Translations under genes and position numbers: made by a program
Shown here: piece by piece, positions 21,164 to 31,285 of the stretch
Layout of the letters: each line of letters begins with the position of its first letter
Position numbering within the stretch: the stretch's first letter is position 1
Assembly (NCBI GenBank): GCA_025594325.1
Contig: JANHCV010000003.1
Coordinates: forward strand, 1,922,001 to 1,986,000
DNA from: Blastocladiella emersonii ATCC 22665
Taxonomy: Eukaryota > Blastocladiomycota > Blastocladiomycetes > Blastocladiales > Blastocladiaceae
Direction of reading: 5' to 3'
DNA length: 64,000 nt
The notes under the pieces: model-generated
What the model was told of the DNA's origin: nothing
Seen by the model: only the letters and a program-made list of their open reading frames with translations
Databases searched by the model: none

Positions 21164-22666
21164 TTACTCGGTGCACTTGATCGTGTCGTCGCCCGACTCG
21201 TAGATCATGCCGTCGGTGAGGAGGGCGGCGATGGCGTCCTCGGCCTGGTGCGGCTTGACGGCGCCGCCGACCATGCGCACCACCTCCTGCGCCACGAACG
21301 CGCGGCTGGCCCCGTCCGTGTGCACAAACTCGGGCCGCCGCAGCACCGAAATGGTCGCGTTGCGCACCGGGTCGCCGAGATCGGGCTGCCCGGGCGCCAC
21401 AAAGTTGTTGCCCGGACCGCCGCCGCCGTACCCGCCCTGCTGCTGCTGATGCTGCTGCATGCCGCCGCCCATGTTCTGGCCCGGCGGGTTGTAGCCGCCG
21501 CGGTACTGGCCCTGGCCCTGCTGCTGCTGCTGCTGGGGCGGCTGGTACTGGTTGTTGCCGCCGTACCCGGCACCAGGACCGCCGTACCCGGCCTGCGCGC
21601 CGCCGTAGCCCTGGTTCTGCTGTGGCGGCTGGTAGCCCTGGTTCTGGCCGTACCCGCCCTGGGCAGGCGCGCCGCCGTACCCAGCCTGCGCGCCGCCGTA
21701 CCCGGACTGGGCGGGAGCACCGTAGCCGCTGGCCGCGGGGGCAGCGCCGTAGCCCTGCTGCTGGGTCGCGGGCGGCATCTGGCCCGCGCCGGGCTTGCCC
21801 TTGGCGAGCTGCTTGGGGCTCGGCCCACGCGTGGCGACGAGGTGCTGGGCGATGGACTGCATCTGGTGCATGACGATCTCGTTGTAGTCGGTGACGGGGC
21901 GGATAGCGTGGGCGAGGAGGTGGCGGCGGTTGTTCCAGGCCTTGAGCGGGCCGTAGACGCGGACCCAGGCGCCTTCGACGACGTTGGCGAGGGCGCGGCG
22001 CGCCTTGGTGTCGGACCCGTCGCCATTAGCGTTGTTGGAGGTGAGGTACATGCGCACGTCGAAGCCGCCCGAGAAGTCGTGCACCTTGAACGCCGCAAAG
22101 GTGGCCGCCTCGTTGCACCCCGACACCTGGCCGACCACCGACACGAGCGACAGCTCGACGCCGTCCACGACAAACGCGCCGTCGCCGTGCGGCTGCACCG
22201 CGCCCTGCAGCTGCCGCACCGTCAGCGGGCGCACCGTCTGCTCGCGCCCGCGCGGCCGCCCGCCGTCCGCAGCCGCCGACTGCGACGCCTGCTGCGTGAA
22301 CCCGCCGGCGCCAGCGTTGTTGGTGTTGCCGTAGCCCGAGTTGCCGCCGCCGTAGCCCGAGTTCCCGCCGCCGTACGAGTTGTTCCCGCCGCCATACGTG
22401 TTGTTGGATCCGCCATATCCGGCGTTACCGCCGCCATACGAGTTGCTGGCACCCCCACCGTAGCCGCCTCCACCGTAGCTGCCGCCGCCGCCATAGCCAC
22501 CACCGCCGTAGGCGCCCTGGCCCTGCTGCTGCTGCTGCTGGTTGTTGTTGTTGTTGTTGTAGGCCCCACCGCCGCCATATCCCCCACCTCCTCCCCCGTA
22601 GCCGCCGCCGCCGTAGCCGCCGCCGCCGTAGCCACCGCTGCCGTAGCCGCCACCCTGGTTGTACAT
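21164..22666 (-). CDS. RFA2: Replication protein A 32-kDa subunit (RPA2) with prion-like insertions
   Basis: Middle subunit of the single-stranded DNA-binding RPA heterotrimer used in replication, repair and recombination. Single exon, 500 residues against about 270 in the usual family. Residues 1-~150 are Gly/Tyr/Asn/Gln repeats (GYGGGGYGGG type) instead of the short phosphorylation tail. The OB fold follows: RPLTVRQLQGAVQPHGDGAF, VELSLVSVVGQVSGC, FKVHDFSGGFDVRMYL, VRVYGPLKAWNNRRHLLAHA and IRPVTDYNEIVMH. A second Gln/Gly/Tyr/Pro-rich stretch of ~130 residues links it to a C-terminal winged-helix (VLRRPEFVHTDGASRAFVA, ending GMIYESGDDTIKCTE), the protein-interaction domain. Start ATG 22666 opens the Gly/Tyr region. 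Divergent from SNU114 (320 bp). Confidence 0.93.
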   Translation of the reverse strand: MYNQGGGYGSGGYGGGGYGGGGYGGGGGGYGGGGAYNNNNNNQQQQQQGQGAYGGGGYGGGGSYGGGGYGGGASNSYGGGNAGYGGSNNTYGGGNNSYGGGNSGYGGGNSGYGNTNNAGAGGFTQQASQSAAADGGRPRGREQTVRPLTVRQLQGAVQPHGDGAFVVDGVELSLVSVVGQVSGCNEAATFAAFKVHDFSGGFDVRMYLTSNNANGDGSDTKARRALANVVEGAWVRVYGPLKAWNNRRHLLAHAIRPVTDYNEIVMHQMQSIAQHLVATRGPSPKQLAKGKPGAGQMPPATQQQGYGAAPAASGYGAPAQSGYGGAQAGYGGAPAQGGYGQNQGYQPPQQNQGYGGAQAGYGGPGAGYGGNNQYQPPQQQQQQGQGQYRGGYNPPGQNMGGGMQQHQQQQGGYGGGGPGNNFVAPGQPDLGDPVRNATISVLRRPEFVHTDGASRAFVAQEVVRMVGGAVKPHQAEDAIAALLTDGMIYESGDDTIKCTE

Positions 22667-22986
22667 TGCAGAGACTGAGAGGTTGGGTTTGGGTTCGAGT
22701 GAGTGAGACTCGCGTCGAGGGGAGCGGCGATCGCGTGCGGGCCGGCTTTTGAAAGCGGAGACGAGCGAGACGGACTCACAGCGCGCCGACCGCGAACCGA
22801 CCGGATTTTTGGCCGACGCGATGCGTCACGCGGCGTCGGGTGACGCGCTCACCCGTGGCCGTCGCGGTCGGTCCCGTTCCCGTTCGCTCGCCGCGGCCCG
22901 CTCCCACCCTCGGCGACCGCCACAACGCAACTCCCCGACACAACTTGCCGCAACCGCACCCCCGACGCGCACGCACACGCAGAACT
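22667..22986. promoter_or_regulatory. Divergent promoter RFA2 / SNU114
   Basis: 320 bp with repeated GACGCG/GCGTCA words around 22815-22860 (for example GACGCG followed by GCGTCACGCG). These resemble MCB-type half sites, which control RPA genes in other fungi. No TATA box. Confidence 0.4.
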
Positions 22987-25900
22987 ATGGATCCGTTGCT
23001 GTACGACGAGTTCGGCAACTACATTGGGCCCGACCTCGACGACGAGGACGACGACGACCTGGCGGCGTTGCCCGGCCTGCGTCTGTCGCCTCCTCGCGCC
23101 GGTGTCGCACCACATGGATATGGCGACGATGATGACGTCCCCATGCGCGAGGCCTCGCCAACGCGCACCGCCGTGCCCGACGCCGCCGCCATGCAGATCG
23201 TGCCGCACGAGGAAAAGGAGTACTACCCGTCCGCGTCCGAGGTGTACGGCGAGGACGTGGAGACGCTCGTCGAGGAGGAGGACGCGCAGCCGCTCTCCGA
23301 ACCCATCATCGCGCCCATCAAGACCAAGGCCTTTTCGCTGCTCGGTCTCGGCGAGGACACCGACGTGCCCGAGACGGCCTACTCGACCGAGTGCGTTTTC
23401 TCATTTCTCTGGGTATTGTGCCCGTACCCTGCTCACCCGCTCCCACTCAACCCAGGTTCATGCTCGACCTCGCCCAGCACCCGAACCTCGTGCGCACCGT
23501 CGCCGTCGTCGGCCACCTGCACCACGGCAAGACGGCCATCATGGACATGCTCATTGAGCAGACCCACCCGCACGTCCGGTGGGACCTCGTCAAGAACAAC
23601 CGGTACACGGACACGCATCCGCTCGAGCGCGACCGCGGCGTGTCCATCAAGACCGGGCCCATGTCGCTCGTCCTGCCCACGCTCTCGGGTAAGCACTACC
23701 TGATGCACCTGCTCGACACCCCCGGGCACGTCGATTTCGTGGACGAGGTCGCCTGCGCGCTGCCGCTGTGCGACGGCGCCGTGGTCGTCGTCGACGCCGT
23801 CGAGGGCGTCATGGCCAACACGGAGCGCATCCTGCGCCGCCTCGTCGCCGACGACATCCCGTTCGTCCTCGTCATCAACAAGGTCGACCGCCTGATCCTC
23901 GAGCTGCGCCTGCCGCCAGCCGAGGCCTACTTCAAGCTGCGCCACGTCGTCGAGGAGGTCAACTCGGCCGTCGCCGCCGCGTGCGGCGCGTCGCGCGAGC
24001 ACGCCGACCGCCTGCGCGTCTCGCCCGACCGCAACAACGTCGTGTTCGCCGCGTCCGAGTTCGGCTTCTCCTTCACCCTCAAATCGTTTGCCCAGCTGTA
24101 CGCCGACACCCACCCGGGCGTCGACGCCGCGCGCCTCGCGCCGCGCCTGTGGGGCGACATCGTGTACGACCCGGACTCGCGCAAGTTCCAGCGCTGGGTG
24201 TCCGGCACCTCCCGCCCGCGCTCGTTCCAGCACTTTGTCCTCGAGCCCCTGTACAAGCTGTTCTCGGTGACCGTCGGCGAGTCGGCCGACCACATCCGCG
24301 AAACCCTGCGCGCCGTCGGCGTCCCCGTCAAGGCGTCCGAGCTCACCCTCGACGTCGCGCCGTTCCTCCGCCTCGTCCTCACGCGCTTCTTTGGCCGCGC
24401 CGTTGGCCTCGTCGACGCCCTCGTCCACGCGATCCCGAGCGCTGCCGATAACGCGCACACCTGGGCACAACGGTGGTACCGCGGCGACCGCACGGGGCCC
24501 GCATGGGACTCGCTCGTCGGCGCGAAACCTGACGGCCCGCTCGTCGTGCACGTCACCAAGCTATACCCGCGCGCCGCGACGGCGGGAGCGGGCGGGAACG
24601 CGTCGGCGAACGGCGGGGTCGCGTTCGACTGCCTCGGGCGCGTCGTCAGCGGCACGGTGCGCGCCGGGCAGGCGGTCCAGGTGCTCGGCGAAAAGTACTC
24701 GGCCGACGACGGCGAGGACTCGGCGCGCGCGACCGTCGCGTCGGCCGCGCTGTTCCAGTCGCGGTACACGGTGCCCGCGGGGGCCCGCGGGATCGGGCCC
24801 GGGAACCTGGTGCTGCTCGGCGGGATCGAGGCGAGTATCGTCAAGACGGCGACGGTCGTGGACCCGTCGCTCGTCGCGGACGCGGACGAGGGGGTCGGGG
24901 ACGGGATCGGCGCCATGGCCACGTTCGCGGCGCCGCGGCACCTGACCGAGGCGGTGCTCAAGATCGCGCTCGAGCCCGTGCAGCCGTCGGAGCTGCCCAA
25001 GATGCTGTCCGGCCTGCGGCACATCAACCGCGCGTACCCGCTCGCCATCACGCGCGTCGAGGAGTCGGGCGAGCACGTGCTGCTGGGCCCCGGCGAGCTG
25101 TACCTCGACTGCGTCATGCACGACCTGCGCAGGCTGTTTGCCGACATTGAGATCAAGGTGTCGGACCCCGTCACGCGGCTCGCCGAGACCATTGTCGAGA
25201 CGTCGGCGCTCAAGTGTTTCGCCGAGTCGCCCAACAAGCGCAACAAGCTGTCCATGATCGCCGAGCCCCTGCCCGGGTCGGTCGTCGCGGCCATGGAGCG
25301 CCGCGAGCTCAACATGGACATGCCCGCGCGCGACCTCGCCAAGCGGCTCGTGGCCGACCACGGGTGGGACGCGCTCGCCGCGCGCAACGTGTGGGCGTTC
25401 GGCCCCGAGGACCGCGAGGCCAACGTGCTCGTCAACGACACGCTCGCGGGCGAGGTCGACAAGCAGCTGCTGTCCCGCATCCGCGAGTCGGTCGTGTCCG
25501 GGTTCGCGTGGGGCACGCGCGAGGGCCCGCTGTGCGACGAGCCGATGCGCAACGCCAAGTTCCGCCTGGTCGGCGCCGACATTGCGCCGCACGCCATGCA
25601 CCACAGCGGCGGGCAGATCATCCCGACGGCGCGCCGGCTCGTGCACGCGTCGTTCCTCATGGCGACGCCCCGCCTCATGGAGCCCGTGTACGCGGTCGAG
25701 GTGCAGACGCCCGCCGACGCCATCTCGGCCGTCTACGCGGTCCTCGCGCGCCGCCGCGGCCACGTCCTGCAGGACCTGCCCAAACCCGGGTCGCCCCTGT
25801 TCACGGTGCGCGCGCTGCTCCCCGCCATGGACGCGGCCGGGTTCGAGACGGACCTCCGCTCGCACACCCAGGGCATGGCGTTCGCGCAGACCTACTTTGA

Positions 25901-26114
25901 CCACTACCAGATCGTGCCCGGCAACCCGCTCGACAGCTCGATCGTGCTCCGCCCGCTCGAGCCCGCGCCCGCGCCCGCCCTCGCCCGCGACTTCATGGTC
26001 AAGACCCGCCGCCGCAAGGGGCTCGCCGAGGATGTCGCCATCACCCAGTACTTTGACGACCCCATGGTGCTCGAGGTCGCGCGACAGGAACTCGCGCGCA
26101 TGGGCGTGCTGTAG
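22987..26114 (+). CDS. SNU114: U5 snRNP GTPase Snu114 (EFTUD2)
   Basis: EF-2-like GTPase of the U5 snRNP and tri-snRNP; it regulates Brr2-driven U4/U6 unwinding and spliceosome disassembly. Exons 22987-23390 and 23456-26114, intron 65 nt (GTGCGT..CCCAG), 1020 residues, close to the family length. The N-terminus has the typical acidic start (LYDEFGNYIGPDL followed by DDEDDDD) and SEPIIAPIKTKAF. GTPase motifs: GHLHHGKT at 154-161 (G1), DTPGHVDF (G3) and NKVDRLILELRLPP (G4 region). EF-2 domains II-V follow, including the ending QYFDDPMVLEVARQE. Residues of the P-loop and G4 look intact, so it should bind guanine nucleotide. Downstream SPRY gene is on the same strand, 216 bp away. Confidence 0.96.
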
Positions 26115-26266
26115 ATGACGCGGCGAGGGCCGGTTTTGTTGAGTGGGGATGGCGTTCCAGAAATGTATCTTTTGCACCCGATACGCGCGGCTTCGAGCGT
26201 GGAACGTGGAACGTGGAAGGCAGGAGGGAAGGCCGCCGGCCTCAGCGGTGCGCCGCGCCTGCCCGA

Positions 26267-26272
26267 TATAAT
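26267..26272 (+). promoter_or_regulatory. TATA-like element (TATAAT)
   Basis: gaTATAATcc lies 59 bp upstream of the SPRY-protein start, followed by a pyrimidine-rich stretch with CTCTCTCC. Plausible core promoter. Confidence 0.4.
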
Positions 26273-26330
26273 CCCAAGCTGCCCCCTCGTTTCCACGCTC
26301 TCTCTCCCACAACACGCACTCGCACACTTC

Positions 26331-28295
26331 ATGAATCAGCAGCAACATCGTGCACTAGCCTTCCTCGCCCTTGTCGAGGCCGCCGCCGTCCTCGCCGCGC
26401 CCATGCCCAAGGGCGGCGGCGGTGGTGGTAGAGGCGGCGGCGGCAGCCGTGGCGGGTCCTCGTCGTCTTCGTCGGGCGGCAAGCCGTCCTCCTCGGGCAG
26501 CAGCAGCAGCAGTGGCAGCAGTGGCAGTGGTAGCAGCAGCAGCGGGTCCACGTCCAGCGGTAGCAGCGGCCGCACGACGACGCCAGCGGGAACGGCGCTC
26601 TACGGGAGTACGGAATCCCGAGCCCCTTCCTCCTCTCCTCTCTCCCATCGCTGATCAAACTCGCATCTAGGCACCTACCCGCGCATCTACTACGGCCCGT
26701 ACGGGTACGGGTACTGGGTGTACGTGCCGTCGTCCAACGGGTGCCGGTTCTACCGCGAGGACGGCACGCTCGTCGACGGCACGTACCAGGCGCAGTGCGA
26801 CCGCCGGTCCGACGGCAGCAGCGTCGTGTGGATCGTCATTGGCGCCATTGCCGGCGTCGCGGTCCTCGGCGCCGTCATCTACTTCATCTTCCAGCGTCGC
26901 ATCGGCCGCAAGGAGAAGACGCCGTCGCTCAAGTTCGCAAACGGTGCGGCGCCGAGTACCTCCAACTACGCGGCGGTCCCCGCGCCCTCGACCATCGGCG
27001 GCAGCTCGCCCGCGCGCGACTACGCCCCGCCCGCGCAGGTCACATACCAGGGCTCGTTCGCCGCGCCCGTCCACCGTGCGACGGCCGACGCCGCGGCGCG
27101 CGGCCGCGAGTTCATCAACAACACGCCGCCGATGCCGTTCAACCCGACCCCCGAGGCGCTCGACGCCATGGCCAACCCGGCGGCCTGGGCGCTCGCGCTG
27201 CCGTTCCAGGACATGGCGTCTTTCGTCGGCGTCGCGCCCGAGGACGGCACCGTGCACTTCTTCCCGAACCCGATCACGCGCGCGTCGGCCGACACGGACC
27301 TCACGCTCGTCAGCAACCTGCCCGTCCCGTGGCTCTTGCCTGCGCACGCGCAGCCGCCGCCGCCCGTGCTCTACTACGAGGTGACGGTCGTCGCCATGGC
27401 GCCGCAGACGACGCTCGCCATCGGCCTGGCCACGGTCCCGTACCCGTACTTCCGCCTGCCCGGGTGGCACGACTGGAGCGTCGGGTACCACTCGGACGAC
27501 GGCCGCGTGTTCTGCGACAACGACGGCGACGGCGACGCGTACGGGAAGCCGTTCCGCGTCGACGACGTGATCGGCGTTGGGCTCCGGACCGCTGATGGGT
27601 CGTGCTTCTTCACGCGCAACGGCGTCGTGCTTCCGACGGTCGAGGGTCCGCGCGCGCCGTGTCCCGAGACGGCGGTCCATATCGCGGTCGGCGCCGACGG
27701 CCCGTGCGCGGTGCGCCTCAACTGCGGCCAGCTCCCGTTCCGGTGCGCCCAGTTCAACTCCAACCCCGAGCAGGGCGTCCGCGGCGCCGGGTACGCCGTC
27801 GAGCGCCTTCCCGTGTACTCGGTCATGCCCACCGCGATGCCCGAGCCGCCGATGGATGCAGGCGCGGCGCCCGCGTACGCGACTATGAACATGCCGCAGC
27901 CCCCGCCGCCGTCGTCGTCAACTGCTGGTGCTGCTGCTGCGCCAGTGTACCCGACCATGTCGATGCCGCAGCCCCCGATGGTGTCGGCGACCAACACGAC
28001 GCCACCTCAGTACCGCTCCATCGACGCGTACCCGCCGCCGCCTGCTCTCGCAACCCCGACCTCGGCGACCCTCGCCGCCCCGCCCGCAGCCACGATGCAG
28101 ATGCCGTCGCCGTCGGTCGTGGCTGCAGTCCCGCTCCCGCCCTCGCCGTTGATCCAGCCCATCGGTATGACGGGCCCGGGCGCGGCTGCGGCGGTGCCGA
28201 ACGAGGCCGCGTCGTCGGCTACGACGCCCCTCGTCGCGTACCCGTCGGCGCCCGCGGCTGCCGTTGTGCGCCAGGCCGGGGATCGCGCAGTGTAG
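26331..28295 (+). CDS. Single-pass membrane SPRY-domain protein with PPxY motif (Ssh4/Ear1-like)
   Basis: 633 residues. Exons 26331-26607 and 26671-28295; intron 63 nt contains an in-frame stop, so it must be removed. Residues 1-~24 are a signal peptide (QHRALAFLALVEAAAVLAA); 25-88 are Gly/Ser-rich; a Tyr-rich patch (IYYGPYGYGYWVYV) precedes the transmembrane helix at ~144-168 (VVWIVIGAIAGVAVLGAVIY) and a basic stop-transfer QRRIGRKEK. The cytosolic part has a SPRY domain at ~320-455: VLYYEVTVVAM, TTLAIGLATVPYPYFRLPGW, SVGYHSDDGRVFCDNDGDG, VIGVGLRTADGSCFFTRNG. PPQY at 537-540 fits the PPxY consensus bound by Nedd4/Rsp5 WW domains. The architecture equals yeast Ssh4/Ear1 (cargo adaptors for Rsp5 in endosome/vacuole sorting), apart from the long Ser/Gly luminal stalk. 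Role by analogy. Confidence 0.8.
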
Positions 28296-28439
28296 TTTGG
28301 AATGAATGAATGGAGAATAGATGGCACGACAAACCGTGATTGAACGACAAATGCGTACAAAAGAAGCACCGTTTTGAACGCTGCGCGACTTAGAACGGTA
28401 CAGCTGGGCGCGTCGCTGCGTCTTCTTCACGCATAAGGT

Positions 28440-28790
28440 CATTTCAGTGGGCAGATGTGGCGACGGTCGGCGTGGCCGTGGTCGAGGGCAAACTTTTGGG
28501 ATTCGGACTGCCGCTCGGCCTCATCGTCTACTTCACGTTCTGGATCGCACTCGAAGGTGTGGCCCTCTTCGCGGCCGCCTTCTACGGCTTGGGCGCCTCG
28601 TCCATCACCTTTAGCACGGACACGAACGTCTGCATGAACCTCCACAAGCGCATGTTCCCCAAGACCTTCGCGTCGCTCGTCGCGCCCGCGGTCCCTGGCG
28701 CCGCCGCCTCAGCCGAGGTCTGGACCGCGTCACCGACGGTCGCGGACGAGCAGACTGGATCGTGTGGTTTGTTTGCAATGTATCTCCCCT
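28440..28790 (+). pseudogene. Fragment of a multipass membrane protein gene (relic A)
   Basis: Open frame without an ATG before the conserved part: VGVAVVEGKLLGFG, PLGLIVYFTFWIALEGVALF, AAFYGLGASSITFSTDTNVC. Two hydrophobic helices and the YGL..S..T.S ending match relic B near 30.3 kb. Lack of a start, absence of the N-terminal helices and an unrelated tail suggest a truncated gene copy. Original function unknown. Confidence 0.4.
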
Positions 28791-28992
28791 AGTCTTTATT
28801 GCACACACCTTGACTCGCGCGAGAGGAGAGGAGCGGCCAAGATGAAACGCGACCCGACGAGGGTGGCGCAGCTGGGCGCGTCGCTGCGCCACCCGCTTGC
28901 TCGGAGTCACCTGAGATCTGCTGCTTTCGCATTGTTCATCATCTCAGGCAGTGCACGACCAGTGTGCAGAGCGACTCGAGCAAGGCACCGCC

Positions 28993-28998
28993 TATAAA
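28993..28998 (+). promoter_or_regulatory. TATA box (TATAAA)
   Basis: ccTATAAAtc, 95 bp upstream of the ATG at 29093, followed by a CT-rich stretch. A canonical position for a strongly regulated promoter; TATA boxes are rare in this window. Confidence 0.6.
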
Positions 28999-29092
28999 TC
29001 CCGGCCGCCCTCCCCGCTTCAGCTCTTGCTCTTCACCCTTGCCTCAAAGCAGACCTTGTACCACATCCGACTTCACTCGCCTGTATCGCACC

Positions 29093-30076
29093 ATGTCTGC
29101 CCAGATTGCCCTCGCCTCGTCGTCCTCGTCGTCCAAGGTGTTCTCGTCCTCGGCCAAGCTGCCGCTCAATGGCACCAGCATCAGCATGCCCGAGAACAAG
29201 CAGACCACCAACAACAACGAGTGCGTCGACTCGACGCCGACCCCCACGGCCGGCACGCTCAAGCACCGGTTCGAGCAGCTCGCGCTTGCTCCCGGCTCGT
29301 CCAAGTCTCGTTCGCCCTGCTCGCGGTCCAAGGACCAGGTCCACATCGCCCATTTCGGCGGCGATGCCAAGAACCAGCTCGGGCAGGGCAACAACGAGAC
29401 CAAGTCGGTTCCGGCGTGCGCTGTGACGGCGGCGGTGGTGCTCGAGGCGCTCGCCGGGGTGCATGTATCGACCCTGCGCGCTAGCTTTGAGCCCGCCGCC
29501 GTGGCTGCTGTCACACCTGCCATCGTCCCGACTACCCAGACCGCTGTTGTCGACGCTCCCGTGTCGACTGCGGCGTCGATCAAGCTCCAGGAGACCTCGA
29601 CGTGCACCGACCCCGCGGGCACAGTGGCAACCGAGTTCTCCACCCTGTTCGAGTCGACGAACGCGACCCACGTTCCCGCCGTCCCCGCCCAAGCCGAGAA
29701 GAAGCGCAGCACCGCTGGCAAAGTTCTGCGCTGGGTTCGCCGCCGTGCCGGCCACCGTGGCAGTGCGCCGGCGGCCGCGGTGAACCCCGAGGCGAAGGTG
29801 GCGGCGGTGGCCGAGTCCATGGCCATCGACTCGACCCTCGTCAAGCTTTCGGCCGAGCTCGGGTCGGATCAGACGCTGGTCGAGTCGGCTTCGAGCTCCC
29901 GCTGGTCTACGATCAAGGCTCGGTTCAGCAACCTCCTGGGCGGTGCATCCAGTACCGTCAAGGTGTCTGCTGCGACTTCCGAGCCGCGCTCGACCAAGTT
30001 TGGCGTCAAGGTTCTCCCCAGTTCCTCGGCGTCCGTTGTCCTGCGGTCCGCCGTGGCCGCCGTTGACGCTCTCTGA
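29093..30076 (+). CDS. Hypothetical 327-aa Ser/Ala/Thr-rich protein
   Basis: Not recognised. Single exon; ATG 29093 in a good context (gcaccATGtct) behind a TATA box. No signal peptide or membrane segment. Composition is Ser/Ala/Thr/Val-rich and probably largely disordered. Ordered-looking elements are TLKHRFEQLALAPGSS, a strongly basic patch GKVLRWVRRRAGHRG at about residues 212-226 that could be a nuclear or nucleic-acid/membrane-binding motif, and SSRWSTIKARFSNLLGGASS, a possible amphipathic helix. Codon use is like its neighbours. The TATA promoter hints at regulated, perhaps stage-specific expression. Confidence 0.65.
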   Translation: MSAQIALASSSSSSKVFSSSAKLPLNGTSISMPENKQTTNNNECVDSTPTPTAGTLKHRFEQLALAPGSSKSRSPCSRSKDQVHIAHFGGDAKNQLGQGNNETKSVPACAVTAAVVLEALAGVHVSTLRASFEPAAVAAVTPAIVPTTQTAVVDAPVSTAASIKLQETSTCTDPAGTVATEFSTLFESTNATHVPAVPAQAEKKRSTAGKVLRWVRRRAGHRGSAPAAAVNPEAKVAAVAESMAIDSTLVKLSAELGSDQTLVESASSSRWSTIKARFSNLLGGASSTVKVSAATSEPRSTKFGVKVLPSSSASVVLRSAVAAVDAL

Positions 30077-31285
30077 GTTTCTGTGTTTTGATTTTGTGAT
30101 ACCCCTCATCTGTTCCTGTCTCTTGTACAGAACCGTTTGTTTGCGCTTCTCTTGTTCGAAGATTTGATTTCTTTCGTGTGTTCCCAACATCATCACTTCG
30201 TCGACCTGGATCAGACTCAGCAACTTGGCTCGAATGGGAGATTGACACGGCGGGTCGTCCGTACGTGTTTGCTGACGGCGATCCAGAACCTCATTTTACT
30301 CGCGTACGTGGCCAACTCGTTCGGCATCGTGGCGACGATGGCCATGGTCGGCGTGGCCGTGTCGACGGCGGGATCCTCCGTTTGGGTATGCTGTTCCTCG
30401 GCCTGATTCTCTCCGGTTCTTTCTGGGCGCTGATCGCGGTCAGCACAATCACGGCCACGTTGTACGGCCTGCGCACCTCGGCCGTCACCCTCAGCGCGGC
30501 GTAGCCAGTCACGGGCGACTCGTGTATCGTCAACGTTGGACTCGACAAGGACGCGCTCACCGTAATGGCTGACTTCACGGAGAGGGCCGTTGTCATTGTT
30601 CGAGAGAGCCTGTCCGTACTCATCGCAGGCCACGTCCAAGCGTGCGGCAACTTCATTGCGCCAAATACCCATCGTTCCTGCTCATGCTGACAAGCGCCTC
30701 TCGTACGCTCATTGACGACGAGGTCCTCCTGGATCGCACCGAGCGCCGTGCGAAGTGCCACGAGGCCATGTGTTGAGCCCGCGTGCGGCTGCCAGCCAGG
30801 GCGCCCGAGTTCGTTGATTATGAGTGCATAGGCCGAAGAAGGCGAGACTATCGGGTATGAGCCGGAGTTTCTCAAGAGTCGGCGAAACAGTTCTCGACTG
30901 ACGCAAGCGGATCGAGTGCGTCGCGTCGTTGTCGTGGCCCGACTCGCGTCGAGGCGCTGAAGCGGTCCGTGCAACATCAAAGGAGGGTTTCTAACATAGA
31001 TAAGCAAGTTGCATGAGGTGCCATCGTAATACTAGAGGAAGTTGTAAACGGATCGGTCAACGAGTGGCGGAGAAGCAATGCTCAAAGCGCGAGCGACCGC
31101 CGCGGCGCGTCCTCTCTCTCTCAACTCTCACGACACCATGGAACTGATATAACGAAAGATGTGATATTGATTGCTGGGTAACATGACAAAGTATTTACAT
31201 GACCGATCCTCGCATTCGGACCGTCCAGGACCTTGGGGAATGTGCTTGAGGGTGGCGAGTCCGAGGACGCGACGCGACGCCGCCT
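30077..31285. other. Intergenic with relic B
   Basis: 1.2 kb between convergent stops. It holds a frame-broken membrane-gene fragment at ~30,200-30,680; 30,680-31,285 shows no coding signal or repeat that I can support. Confidence 0.4.
30200..30680 (+). pseudogene. Frame-broken multipass membrane protein fragment (relic B)
   Basis: Reading frame 1 gives RRVVRTCLLTAIQNLILLAY and VANSFGIVATMAMVGVAV. Near 30,375 the coherent frame shifts to LRLGMLFLGLILSGSFWALI and STITATLYGLRTSAVTLS, which then hits TAG at 30,502-30,504. Beyond it, in another register, comes DSCIVNVGLDKDALTVMADF. Frame switch plus in-frame stop mean a decayed gene. The middle part parallels relic A 1.8 kb upstream. Confidence 0.5.

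Larger units (their letters stand above)
28296..29092. other. Intergenic with a membrane-gene relic and a TATA promoter
   Basis: 797 bp: a decayed coding fragment (28,440-28,790) and the promoter of the next gene, with a TATA box at 28993. Nothing else recognisable. Confidence 0.4.

Noticed and set aside
24561-26348. 595-aa minus-strand open frame opposite SNU114
   Set aside because: Antisense shadow; no conserved motif, whereas the plus strand has all EF-2-like motifs.
28457-28792. 111-aa open frame as a complete membrane protein gene
   Set aside because: No ATG before the conserved helices and similarity to a broken copy at 30.3 kb; treated as a relic.
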